From NCBI GenBank assembly GCA_034359265.1, contig CP136893.1:20468001-20532000 (forward strand): 64,000 bases of DNA, given 5' to 3'. The stretch comes from Canna indica (Eukaryota; Streptophyta; Magnoliopsida; Zingiberales; Cannaceae). The translations under genes and the position numbers were made by a program. Shown piece by piece: positions 42,128-54,300 of the stretch; position 1 is the first letter of the stretch, and each line of letters starts with the position of its first letter. The notes under the pieces were generated by a model. That model did not search any database and had not been told where the DNA came from. It worked only from the letters and a program-made list of their open reading frames with translations.

Positions 42128-42846
42128 AGGTCTTGTTTGATTCCATGAATTAACTTTCTACATAAAGTTTTAACTCCCATGAATTAACTTCTCATGTGTA
42201 TTTTTTGGGAAGTACCTAAAAAGTGTTTGGTTGACAAAAAGTTAATTCATAGGAAGTATAACTTCCCATCTAAAATATGTTTGGTTGATATGAGTACTTC
42301 CTAGGAAGTACATATGAAATTATCAATATACACTTCTTTTATAAATTAATATTTTAATTTATATGTATTAGTATATATAAAAAAATAAATTTTACTTGTA
42401 AATTAATATTGTAATATATATATAATATAATTTTTGCATATATAATTAATATAATATATACTTGATTATATAGAAAAATAATTTTTACTTGTAATTAATA
42501 TGAAAAATTATATATTTTGCTAAAAACAATTAAAATAAAATACATAAGTGAAGAATTCAAGAATTATCTAATCTCATAATGTTAACAACTTAAATTATAA
42601 ATTTCACATTAAATGCAAGTGTGAGACTAATATTGATTTTTTCTTTCAAATACAATGCAGGAAGTGTAACTTACCTAGGGCCCCTTAGGTAAATTACATC
42701 TTGTGTTTTCCAAAAAATTGCACTTATTAAGGAAGTTGTACTTCCTACAAAATGCAGAAAGTGTGTCAACCAAACAAGATGTCTTTTAACTACTTACTGG
42801 GAAGTACAACTTCCTGTAGAAAGTTGTGTCAACCAAACGCACTACA
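42128..42846. mobile_element. MITE, about 0.7 kb, possibly hAT-type
   Basis: The left end (ggtcttgtttgattccatgaattaactttctac) and the inverted right end (gcgtttggttgacacaactttctac) are similar. Repeated ggaagtacaacttcc-like palindromes lie inside. No coding capacity. The right edge coincides with a CACTA-type MITE, which obscures the duplication. Confidence 0.5.
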
Positions 42847-43180
42847 ATACAATTGACCTATAGAGACACAAAATTAGTGATAAATTATATTTTTATTTCT
42901 AAATCTTCACAGTTAGATACTAATAGACACAATTTGTTCCTAATTAATCTCTAAAGATCTATAGAAACAACAACAACAAAGTCACTTAATTGATTTGACT
43001 CTAAGCTATAGAAACACCATCGACATAGTCACTTAATTGATCTGACTCTAAAGCTATTTTTAGAGGCTAATTACGAACAAATTTTATGTTTATTAGACTC
43101 TAAATTAATGTGAAGATTTAAAAACAAAATTTTAATTTGTCTCTAATTATGTGTCTCTATAGGTCTGTTATGTTGTAGTG
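42840..43180. mobile_element. CACTA-type MITE, copy 2
   Basis: It starts CACTACAATACAA and ends ATGTTGTAGTG, with the same inner sequence as 19064-19413. The flanking triplets are ACG and ATG, one mismatch from a 3-bp duplication. Confidence 0.82.
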
Positions 43181-43404
43181 ATGATGCCCAAGATAGTAAC
43201 TCAAAATGTCATGAACTCCAATAAATGCAAATATACTATAAAATTAACTCTAATAGTTCTACATGCATCAAAGTCACATGTGTGCAGTATGTCAGTGAAT
43301 CAAGAGCGGTATAGACAAGAGCTCCATGGGTTTCCCCCTACACTCTCGGCTCTGAGAATGGTTCTCCCCGTTCGCTCGTACAGAGAGAATGACTATCCAA
43401 GAAT

Positions 43405-43640
43405 CACTATTAGAAATATTGCGATTTGCGACATCATTCACAGTGGTCGTAGATGCGACGGCTCGACGACCGTTGTAAAATATCGTCGTAAGGCATGAAA
43501 TTTTGCGACGGATCAGCTACCGCTGCGACTTCAGTAGTAGAGTAAAGTATATAACGACAGTTGAGCGACCGCGTCACGATCATTTTTTGAGATGATCATT
43601 GGCCGTCGCAGAACCATCAAATTGTAATTATTTTACCCCT
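43405..43640 (+). mobile_element. CACTA terminus fragment
   Basis: CACTATTAGAAATATTGCGA is followed by a cluster of GCGAC/GTCGC motifs (gcgacgg, gtcgtcg), as in CACTA subterminal regions. No right end was found. Confidence 0.45.
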
Positions 43641-43850
43641 GATCGAACGCGCCTAAATCTCCCTCTCGCGCTCTCTGTCTGCCGATTCCTGATCGCCGCC
43701 TCGGCTTCCCGACAACCGCCACCACTTCCCGATCACCGATAACCCTCACCTCTCTCTCTCTCTCTCTGGATCGCTAGTATTCCACCTCTGTCTCTCCGGC
43801 CGAAACCCTAGCCAACGAAGAGGAGGTTTGTGTTGATAAAGGTAATGTGA
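43640..43850 (+). other. GC-rich, leader-like fragment with a CT microsatellite
   Basis: This stretch (ctccctctcgcgctctctg..., tctctccggccgaaaccctagcc) has the look of a plant gene 5' leader, including a (CT)n run at about 43752-43768 and AAACCCTAG. It lies next to a CACTA terminus fragment, so it may be captured DNA. No coding start can be assigned. 43851-44291 shows nothing. Confidence 0.35.
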
Positions 43851-44291
43851 ATCAAATAGTTATCTAACCAAGAGTTCTCAACACACCCAAGGTATTGTGA
43901 ATCGTATGGTTATGTGAAATGTGATGAGCCGTAAACACCACAATAGTTAACAGGCAACAGCCAGCACCTAGTGGTGTATCCAAATAAGGGGCTAATCTTA
44001 TTACAATAAGAGCAAAATGAAATTACAACTTGTTCTTGAGTAAGATCCTGACATCAATTCTTTTATTACAATTTGTTCTCAAGGAATATGAAGGCATTCT
44101 TCTAGGAAAAAGGTTCTCATTACTTTGTCCCTCCTTCTGTTCTAAATGTTTTAATATGCAGTTCCAGGTTTCTACTTTCTAGTTTGCTTTTATTTAGTTA
44201 ATTTTCCTTGTTGGAACAAGTTGTAATCCTAACCTTCAATTGGGCGGACTCAAATTGAGCAAAACGAAATTGATTTTTAGAGAAAAAAGTT

Positions 44292-44476
44292 CACTACAAG
44301 AAAACTTCGATATATAGGCGCATAAATTTTGACGTCGTCTAAGGACATCAAAATGTTTTTCATTTAAAAAATTATAATATCAAAAAATTTGACGTCTGCT
44401 GCCAAACGCCCAAACATTTTGGTGCCTGGCAGTCTGGCGCCGAAACATTTCGGCACCGAAATCAACGTGGTGTGGT
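44292..44476 (+). mobile_element. Second CACTA terminus fragment
   Basis: CACTACAAGAAAAC opens the fragment, with ggcgc/gccgaaacatttcggcacc palindromes behind it. It ends abruptly at the SIRE-like LTR, whose first bases are missing. Confidence 0.5.
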
Positions 44477-45716
44477 ATCTCTCAAGCTTCGATCTTCATT
44501 TTGATGATAACAAACATGTATTTAATCTATGTGTGAAGTTTTGAGTTCAGGTTGAGGTTGCGATAAGCATGCGAAGTTCGTTCAAACGAAACGAAAGAAA
44601 AGACCGTCAAAGAAATGGAAGAAGAAAACGTCAAAGAAAGGCTCAAGTTTAGATCAAGTAGAAATCATGTAATATAACCCTAGGATGATTTTATCCCAAG
44701 CCAAATTGTAAAGTTATCCAAGTTGAAACTTGGTAACTAAACCCATGAAAAAACATGTAACAAATTCAAAGTAAAAATCAGCCTCAGCTTGAGTTCGGTC
44801 GACCGAATGATGCCACAAAATGACAGTAGCCATTCGGTCGATCGAAGTTGGTGAAAATTTGGTAGTATGCTACGTCGGTCGACCGATCGAAACCAAAATT
44901 TGGCATAAGGTGCATCGGTCGACCGGATTGCAGATTGTAGATCGCGTCTCTGGCTTCACTACATCGGTCGACCCGTCGGTCGATCGAACAGTGCGAGTAA
45001 AGCACAGTAAGGTAGCGGTCGATCGATTGATCGATCGACGATCGACCGGCAAGCAACCGAACGATTGTAACGGCTAGTTTTTTGCCTGTTGAACAGCCCG
45101 TTCAGTCGAGGGTTATAAATAATCCTCACCTAACTCTTTTAAATCTTCTTGGAGATATTATTGAGCATTTTTTAAGAAGTGATTTAAGCCTTCAAAGAGA
45201 TCGATTGTTGCGCGCTCTGTTCCTCCGTCAACGTTCTTCTTCAAGTGCCCACTTCACCTCAACTCTGCTACAACTCAAGCTCATTTTCTAGCAAGTTGAA
45301 GGCTTGGAAAAAGAGCATTGGTTCTTCTCTCAAATTCCTAGCTCTTTTTCATTGTATTTGAAGTTATTTTAGAAACTTGTTTTCACTTATAATAGCTTGC
45401 TAGGTGTGCTAGAGAAACACTTAGGGTTAGACTTTGTAGATTTGTGTTTTGTCTAGGTGAATAAGTTTGAGGAGTTCACAAATAGGTGATAATTGTGTTC
45501 TCAGTTGTATTCAAAGGGAAACACAAGTTCTATAAAGTAGTTGGTTAGAAATTCTTGGTGTGGAGAAAAGGTAGTGGAGTAGGCGGTTGGCCGAACCACT
45601 ATAAATACTTGTGTTAGCATTGTCAGTTGTTTATGCTTATTGCTTTATATTTATTGCTTCCACTTGCTATAAATATCGTGCTTAGTCTAACTAATCAAGA
45701 AATGATTAAAATTGGA
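44477..45716 (+). repeat. SIRE-like LTR, plus copy, left part
   Basis: It aligns with the minus-strand LTR 28891-30328 but lacks the first bases (TGTTGGCTTAAGG). It is cut at 45716 by CACTA-2 and finishes at 57046-57111 (...TTTCACCCAACA). Compared with the minus copy it has one fewer of the roughly 60-bp CGGTCGACCG repeats. Its 3' end abuts LINE-E at 57112. Confidence 0.88.
45114..45121 (+). promoter_or_regulatory. TATA box in the SIRE-like LTR (plus copy)
   Basis: TATAAATA at the same place as in the minus copy; the palindromic repeats lie just upstream. Confidence 0.6.
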
Positions 45717-46300
45717 CACCACAAGAAAAACATGCATCAGTGACGGAATTTTCCATCACTGAAGCAAGAAAATCCGTCACTGATAGGTATCAGTGACGGA
45801 TTTTTTCGTCACAAAGTCCGTCGCTAAAAACTCCATCGCTGATGCTCATTCGCTATTCTGTGACGGACAATTCGGTCATAGAATTCTATGTCGAAAATAT
45901 TCCTGACACAAATTCCGTCACTAATTTCTATCATGAAAAATAAAATTTTCATCACTAATTGTGACCGAATTGTGATGGACTTATGGAGTCACTATGTGAG
46001 GGGTTAGTGACAAATCAGTGTTGGAATATTTGTGACAGGTTAGTGACGGAATATTTGTGACAGAGTAGTGATGGACTGTTGTTATAATTTTGTGATAGAC
46101 CAGTGACAAAAATTTGTGGCAGATTAATGACGGAGTATTTTGTGATATTTTGTAACAGATTAGTGACAGAATTTTTCCATCACTGATACGAATCAGTCAT
46201 GCTAAATTAGTCACAAAATCCGTCACAAAATATTGATTACAAAATCAATCACAAAATCCGTCACAAAATACACAGAATTTAATTATAAAATCTGTCACAA
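45717..46300. repeat. CACTA-2 left subterminal repeats
   Basis: TCAGTGACGGA, TCCGTCAC and related motifs recur about twenty times in both orientations. Such arrays bind the TNPA-type protein in other CACTA elements. Confidence 0.85.
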
Positions 46301-46576
46301 AATCATGTAATGAATGCACTTTATTCAACAATCAAATACAATCATGTACTAACTACACAATCTATTCAACAATCAAATACATAGTTCCATCGTAATGATA
46401 TAATCCTAAAGTACATAATCCACTCAAACAAAATACACAATTAATTCTCCAATACAAATTGTCCAAACAAAATGATGTATCCATGTAATACATGCATAAA
46501 TTTCACAATCCAAAATCTATCTATATCCATATCTAGTACTATTCAAAACACAAAACTCATTCATATACGCAACATT

Positions 46577-49500
46577 AACTACGATTCATCATCTCCATGT
46601 ATAGAAGATGAAGTTCCTCCCTGTGGCAAAATGGCTCCTCGCTGAAGCAACTCACTCATCATTTTTTCTACCAGTGCCTTTGTACGTCCTTCGATCTCTG
46701 CTTCCATCCCCTGTCGCAAGTCTTGCCGTATACGCTCTTCAATGTCCTTAAGTTGCTCATCAGCAATTGCATGCGATGAAGATCCACCATGATTTTATCT
46801 AGAAGAAGCCGAATAAGATGTGTTGGATGCCAAGGCCAACTTAGTATCTTGTCGAGCTCCAGCAGCTTCAATCCATGCATCCGAGTTGAAACTCGGCTGA
46901 GATGAAACGTCTGAGCCAAATTTTGCGTTGAGACATGATGTATAATCGTCCTATAATAATGGAAAAGATATTAATATTAAAACTTCAATTTATGATAATC
47001 ATTAATCAAATGCATCAAAGTCACTTACACGAACTCTTTTGGACTTGTTGTCCACAAAATCACCCTCAGTTCCATCCTTTCTGCGGCGTCTATGAACATA
47101 TTCGAATACTTCTATGTCAGTTGGGGGCCTACTCAATTTTTTCTCCTGCAAGATCAAAATACTTTATGAGATAAATAAACTACAATATTTATAATGTAAT
47201 AAACAAATGTTATTCTCTGTTATACCAATCTTCTCTCATGCTCTGCAAAAGAAATGGAACCACCGGTATGCTTCACTGCTCCGTCATCTTTCTCTGTGTT
47301 CTTGTTCTTCTTTGCAGCCTTGGACTTGGTCCTCCACTCATCGCTCGACCAAATTTTAACGAGCTCATCCCAAACATCTCCACGAATCCACGAAGGATTA
47401 AGGCCTTTCAATTCAGCAACATCAGTTTTCTCATGAGCATCCTTCTGGTGTTCTCTTGCTTTATAAAGCACATTGCTATATTGTTTACCATAACAGTCAT
47501 GAAATAATTTGTTAACAACATTATCTGTTTCATTCCACTTATAAGTCGCCTAACAAAAATATAAAACCAACATTACCAATAAGTTAGTGAATAAAAACCA
47601 AAGTGAAAAATAAAGTAAATGAATAGTAGAATTAAAACCTTAATTTGAACTATACTGAAATAGAAACAACTAATAATCTGTACTAATAAGTCAAGCTAAT
47701 AATATGAACTATTAGAATATGTGCAAATAAAATAAAATTATACTGAACTATACTCTTAAAAGATTTTGTTTTATGATTCCTCTTATTCAAGTAATTCTAA
47801 TGTTTCCCCGCATCAAGAGGGAGTGGCAAGACTTGAACAGTGTTGAAGGAAATTTCTTCGGAAAGTATCGACATTTACCAAGTTCATATTTACCAAAAAT
47901 AATATTTACCAAGTACTAAAATGTTGCCAAGTTCTCTTCGCCAGCTTAATCTTCTTTAATTGATCTACATAGACATTTTTCAAATGAACAAGTTGGCTTA
48001 GGTAATCAGTAGAATCAAACTTAACATGCCACCTTGAGTTCAAACCAGCTTTGAGTTTTATATGTGGATTTCTAAAAAGTTATTTATCAAAATTATAATC
48101 TAGAACCAACCATTTGCTACATGTAGAAAGATCTTAGGCGAAAATTTAGAATCATGCTCTCTTGAAGAACTTAATGAACCGGAGAGAAAGACAGAACAAG
48201 GCCTAAGTAGGATAAGAGCAAGGAAGGCAAGATATTAGTTTTCTATTTTTTTAATGGAACAACTTGATTAATAAACTATTTCCATAATTTGTTCAGTATC
48301 AATTACTGGAGGACCAGCTTCTATGGCTTCAAGAGAAGGTAGAGCAACTCCTTTTCTGCCAAATAAAAGTGCATATAGTTCCATTTTCTACAAGTATATA
48401 TTCAAGTCTGATACATTTGTTGTGTTGGACTCAATCAGGATAAAACTCAAGTGGAAGAGAACTACATGAAAAGGTATTTTTGCATCATAAGTAAGTTCCT
48501 TGAAAGCATTTATTATGGTTAAACTGATTTGTTGATATGGCACTTTTTGATGATTGATTGTAGTGCAAACTACAAAGCGAGCCACAAATCATTGCTTTCA
48601 AGGAAGATGTTTCAAATGGCATAGCAGGTCGTGAGAATGAGGTTGAGACGGAGCTTTGCATTGGATGTCCAGTAGCTTAGATGATTGACCTGCTATGTTA
48701 TTAGTAATGGAGACAAAGTTAAAGAGCTTATAATCTAAGTTTCCTTTGCTTCTAAGTTGATGATTGAAAAAATTAAGCTTCATATCATTAAGCCCAAAAC
48801 GTGCTGCTTAATTGTTGATTCAATTTTTTGACTTTTAGTTCTTTGATCGAACTAATTAAATCAGTCGGAACAAAGTTAAAAGCCAGCAACTCAATCGAGT
48901 TGAAACCTGATTCACTATGAATTGGAACCCTAGATGAAACAGTAACAAAGAAGATGCGACAACACATGGAGAAACAGTATGAGGCAAAATATCGAACAGC
49001 TGAAGTGCTTGCTTGAGCTATGAGTGATATATATAGTCAAAGTAAAACTACTAGGATCAAAATAAGACTTTGGATATTACTTGTCAAGTACGACCCAGTT
49101 GGCACATAAACTATACCTAGTTGTCGAGTAAAGCTAAATGGCAACATCATTATAGCCTAGCTAAACCTACATAAACTATACCGAAAACAATAGCAACATG
49201 TAGTTTATATAACTAATAACACTTATACATAGTCATAAGTTTTGCTTTTGAGATTACCTTAAAGTCTCTCCACATGTCTTCTTGACTTTCAATCGGCACA
49301 TCAGTCCATTTCACCCAAGCTCCTTTAATATTAGTTCTTACAATGGTAGTGATAGGACGACTTACTGACACTCGGACAAAACTGCACAAAATAAATCTTA
49401 AGATAAAAGCAAGCTTGATATGTATAACTATGATATCTAATATACAATTAGAACTAACCTTCTCTTGAAAATTTGAATTGGAATTCTATTTGCTTCATCA

Positions 49501-49784
49501 ACAGGTTCTTCGGTCCCGTGATTTATGCCTCTCGCCCTAGATGAGGTTGATGAAGATCTCTCCTCGAGTTCATGCTCCTTTGCATGCTCTGAAGAAGCAC
49601 CGATCTCTCCATGCACTTCCAATTCCGGTGGTGTAATGATAGCCTCATTAGTGCTAAAATAATTCGAATTGATTGATGTTTCATGTTGCACATCTGTTGG
49701 ATTTAAATATGTCCTCCCTCTCTCGGAAATAGCTCCTTTTCTACCTCTTTTTGAATTCCCTCTAGTAGCACCGGCTCTCCCCAT
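46577..49784 (-). pseudogene. CACTA-2 Transposase_24-type gene
   Basis: The ATG is at 49784 (MGRAGATRGNSKRGRKG), inside a longer open frame. Likely exons (minus strand) are 49784-49459, 49381-49258 (WVKWTDVPIESQEDMWRDFK), 47549-47226 (TYKWNETDNVVNKLFHDCYG, GLNPSWIRGDVWDELVKIW, HTGGSISFAEHERRL), about 47150-47026 (SRPPTDIEVFEYVHRRR) and about 46948-46577. A TAA near 46797 interrupts the last exon before the coiled tail ending GGTSSSIHGDDES. Intron 2 is unusually long (about 1.7 kb). The protein is thought to bind subterminal repeats. Confidence 0.8.
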
Positions 49785-49949
49785 TATGCCTGCAAAATGT
49801 GCCAAATAGAATACGTTAATCACTCATGCATATCATGAATAATACTAAGTACAAGTTAATATAATTAAGTTAGAAAAAAAAACATGGAGTTGAGTGGATT
49901 GTTGTGGAGTAGAACCTCTTTTATAGTCACTGTACATATAGCAAATAGA

Positions 49950-51350
49950 ATATCCTGACCATCACTTGCATAGCTGCTAGGAGCACCAAGTTCCTAGTAG
50001 CTAAGCAAGCAATGATTCGTAACGAGGTGAGGAGCTACATGGCGGGGATGAAGCAGAGCGGCATTGGGTGGGGCATGCAGCCACCTTCGAATATAGCAGT
50101 CGTGGGAGTAACAAAGGTCGAATAAGTTGACTTTACAACCAATGAGTCATCGAATGCAACCAAAAAGTAAGCAAAAATTTTGGCTCTTCCTACATCTTTT
50201 ATAGGAACATCAGTAGGCATGGCCAGTGTTCCTATAAAAGTAAGCACATCTTGGACTACTCCTACAGAGAGAACATCAGTAGGCATGGCCAGCCTGAGGC
50301 CATTTTGGCTCTTCTTGCCAGCCACAGATCACTTCCCTAGGCTACCTTAGGCTCACTGGACAAACAAAGATTCTACCAAATATCATTCTTTAACTAGATT
50401 CTTATTACAGATTGTGCCATCCAATTGACTTTTCTGTCAACCTAAAGCTAAATGATACTGATTACTGATTACTGCTTCTTGAGTGTCATTTGTCTGCTCT
50501 GATAATTTCATCTTTGTAGATCAATGCTGATTCTCAAATTGTATACTGAGACTAAAATGTTCTCCAAACATGTCTTGCAGGTAGCTGATATAAACTGTAG
50601 TAGGATCCAGTTGCTAGTGGAAAACTTATCTGACAGTGACACCAACATGGGGGAAGGAGATCAAAGATCAAGACTGGATAACTTTTTTATGTGCTTCTTG
50701 GCCAGCAAGAATTTACTAAAGCAGAAGTACAATTCTGACCAATTGATCTCCTAATTTGGCACATTTTAGTAGAGAACTAGAATGAGGTACTCTATCATTC
50801 CTTCATTCATCAATAAGCCTGTCCATACCAAAGTAAGGATCCTTTTGTTGGTTCTTTGATTAATTCCTTCTTAATAGCTGGTGTTAAATGCAACTAAAAT
50901 AAATGAGCTACGCCAAGCTGAGCTCTGCAATTTAATTGTCTGAACATTTGTTGCTGCATTATGAGAAATAACAGCAATGGGGATGCTTGTGAGTAGGTAA
51001 CCTCGGAGCAGACCAGATGGAGACTGAACAAATGATGGGGACTAGTGGATGCTGGTGGACGATACTATTTATCCATTTATCTTGCAAGTCTTAGGATGGA
51101 GAGAGAGATAGGATAAGAAGAACAGGAGAAAAAGAAGAAAGGGAACATGCAAAGATGTAGTATTGAGACTCAATATTGATGTAGTATTGAGACTCAATAC
51201 TTATATCAATAGAGTGGTACCTCTTGGAATCATATTCTCAATTCTGATAGGACACTCAACAAAAGCATGGAATCTTTGTAAATTAATCATCTAAGTGGTA
51301 CCTCTTGTCTAAGATGGATGTGCTTTACAGAAAAAAGGAAGTGTTTTACA
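49950..51350. other. Spacer between the CACTA-2 genes with exon-like sequence
   Basis: On the plus strand, against the direction of the element genes, 50581-50754 looks like a final exon: tgtcttgcag acceptor, then VADINCSRIQLLVENLSDSD and a frame ending in a stop at 50754. A second open stretch (50035-50325) contains a 22-bp direct repeat (gaacatcagtaggcatggccag at about 50206 and 50272). Neither matches a family I know. Confidence 0.4.
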
Positions 51351-51357
51351 AAAAGAG

Positions 51358-54300
51358 TCACTCATGCATATCATCATCACTACTAGAAAGTTGAGCTACA
51401 TTTTCCTCCTCCTCCTCCTCCTCGTCCTCCTGTGCTTCCTCCTCTTCATCAATAGAAACTAGATAAGCCCTATCAATAAGAATCTCTGGATCATCAAGTT
51501 CGACGGTTGGTTCAACTAATACAGGTGTAGATATCTCATCTTCTTGATAATATCCTTCAACCAAAGGAATCATATCCTCATCGACAATTTTAGCTAAAGG
51601 AATCTCAACTCTACTTCTAGCTCTAGTTTTACATACAGCCCACCAATCTCTCCTGTCTTTACTTTTCGAAGGATAACTCATATAATACACTTGCTGAGCC
51701 TGTTGAGCCAAGATAAATGGCTCATTTGTGGACAATCTAGATTTATGTCGAATTTCAACTAAGTCATGACGAGGATGAACTCTCAACCATTTTTCTGTAT
51801 CGTACCAATCACATTTGAATAAAATAGTAGTATTTCCATGCCCAGAATACTTCAACTCCAATATATCAACTAACATGCCATAGTAGTCGCGTTCATACTC
51901 ATTGTAACACGTGCCCTTAACACAAACACCACTGTTCATTGATTGTCTCCCTTCGCCTTGATGTATGTCAAACAAGAAGCCATTTGTAAAGTACCCTTTA
52001 TAACACTTTACCCTACATGATGGGCCTTTTGACAAATCCATGATCCTCGTATCTACATGACCATTCTGCTCAACTACCTATTAGATTAAAAACAATGATT
52101 ATTACAAAATCATCATTGCATGATATCAAAACAATTGATAAATCTTTGTGACTTACATATTACTTCAACCATTCCATAAACTTCTCTTCATGTAACCTTT
52201 CTATCTCTTCGTCACCAATATTAGGGTTCATTCTTGTAAGATACTCATCGTATTTCCTAAAAAAATTAACACCAAATTAAGTTATTAATAGAAATACCGC
52301 TAGTCACTTATTCTTAGTTTACATTTATAGGACTTACTCGAGAAAAGGAGCAACATCCAGAGTATTCAGCAAAACATATACATGTGCAGCATCCATCTCA
52401 TTGTCAGACATCATCCGATACTTGGATGGACCATATAGCCGACCAGGATGGCAAAACACCGAAAGTCGTCCCATGTGTTCTACATCTTCTCCATCATCAT
52501 TACGCGGTACCCGAGTCAACTTTGATTATACACTCGGTTCAAAATAGAATGAGCAGAATGTAGAAATTTTCTGCACAATATATGCCTGACAAATAGACCC
52601 CTCAACGCGTGCCTTATTCCGCACCATTTTCTTTAGTTCATGCATATACCTAGATCAAAATGGAGTAAACAAAAATTTACTTTCTAATATTAGTAAATCT
52701 TAAAACTAATTTCAAAGACATTAGTACTCACGTTTCGAAGGGGTACATCCACCGATACTGTACGGGGCCACCAACTTTAGCTTCATAAGCCAAATGAATT
52801 AGTAAGTGCTCCATGGAATCAAAGAAGCCCCGTGGAAAAATCTTCTCAAGTTTACATAAAGTTTCGATAATATTCTTCTCAAGCATCTCCATGTGACTCA
52901 TACGAAGAAGTGTTGAGCATATATCCTTAAAGAAATGGCTGACTTCGGTTAATGCATCCCACATTAGAGTAGGCAATATATCTCTAAGGGCAATAGGAAG
53001 CAACCTCTCCATAAACACATGGCAGTCATGACTCTTAAACCCAAAAATTTGATTATCTTACACATTCACACACCGAGATATATTAGAAGCGTAGACATCG
53101 GGAAATTTAAGATCTTTCAGCCAAAGGCAAACATCTCTATGTTGTTCCTTACTCAATGTAAAAGAAGCCTTGGGTTTCACAATCCTCCCATTCGACTCTA
53201 TTAATTCTAGCTCGGGCCTATTGCAGAACCTTTTCAAATCCTCTCTGGCTTTAAAGTTGTCTTTGGTCTTGTTCTTCACATCCATGATCATATAAAAAAT
53301 ATTCTCAAACACATTCTTCTCGATGTGCATTACGTCACGATTATGACGAATTAGGTTTGTGTGCCAATAAGGCAACTCCCAGAATATACTCCGTTTCACC
53401 CAATTATGATGAGCAATAGATTTTGTTCCGAATGTGACATCTGGAAGTTCAACAATCCGAGCCAACATCTCTTCACCAGACAATTGTGGAGGCGGGAGGT
53501 CTTTCACGACAATGCCTTTTCTAAATTTATCCCTTTGCTTTTTGTAAGGATAATTTACAAGCAAGAACTGACGATGACAATCAAAAAATGATGTTTTCCC
53601 ACCATTGTTAAGTCTAAAAGACTTGGTATGTTCCATACAATAAGGACACGCCAACCTCCCGTGAGTGCTCCATCCAGATAACATAGCATATGCCGGAAAA
53701 TCATTAATAGTCCACATAAGTGCCGCTTTCATTTGAAAATTCTGCTTCCTATGTGCATCATAATTAAGTGTTCACTCCCACACTCCATAAGAAATTTAGT
53801 TCATCTATCAAAGGCCTTAAGAATACATCTATGTGCTTGCGTGGACTTTTTGAGCCTGGAATTATCAAACTCAAGAACATGTATGGAGTTTTCATGCACA
53901 TACCCGGATGCAAGTTGTACACAGTAATTACGACTGGCCAACATGAATAAGGAGTGCCGAATTGTCCAAATGGATTGAATCCATCAGTGCATAACCCAAT
54001 TCGAATATTCCTAGGATCTGATGCAAATGATGGATGAGTACAATTAAAATCCTTCCACGCTTCACCATCAGAAGGATGCACCATCAATCCATCTTCACAA
54101 TAATTGGAAGCATGCCATGTCATGTGCTGGGATGTTTTCTTCGACATAAATAGTCGTTGAAGCCTAGGTGTTAATGATAAGTACCGTAGTACCTTAAATG
54201 GTACGCCCATTTGCTTGCCATGAAGACGTTTTCTTCCCGGTTTATACCGTGGGTGCCCGCACACCGAGCATGACATCTTATTTGCATGTTCTTTGTAAAA

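Noticed and set aside
44784..45077. Overlapping frames in the palindromic LTR repeats
   Set aside because: Both strands are open because the CGATCG/GGTCGACC palindromes encode Arg, Asp and Ser on either strand; not genes.
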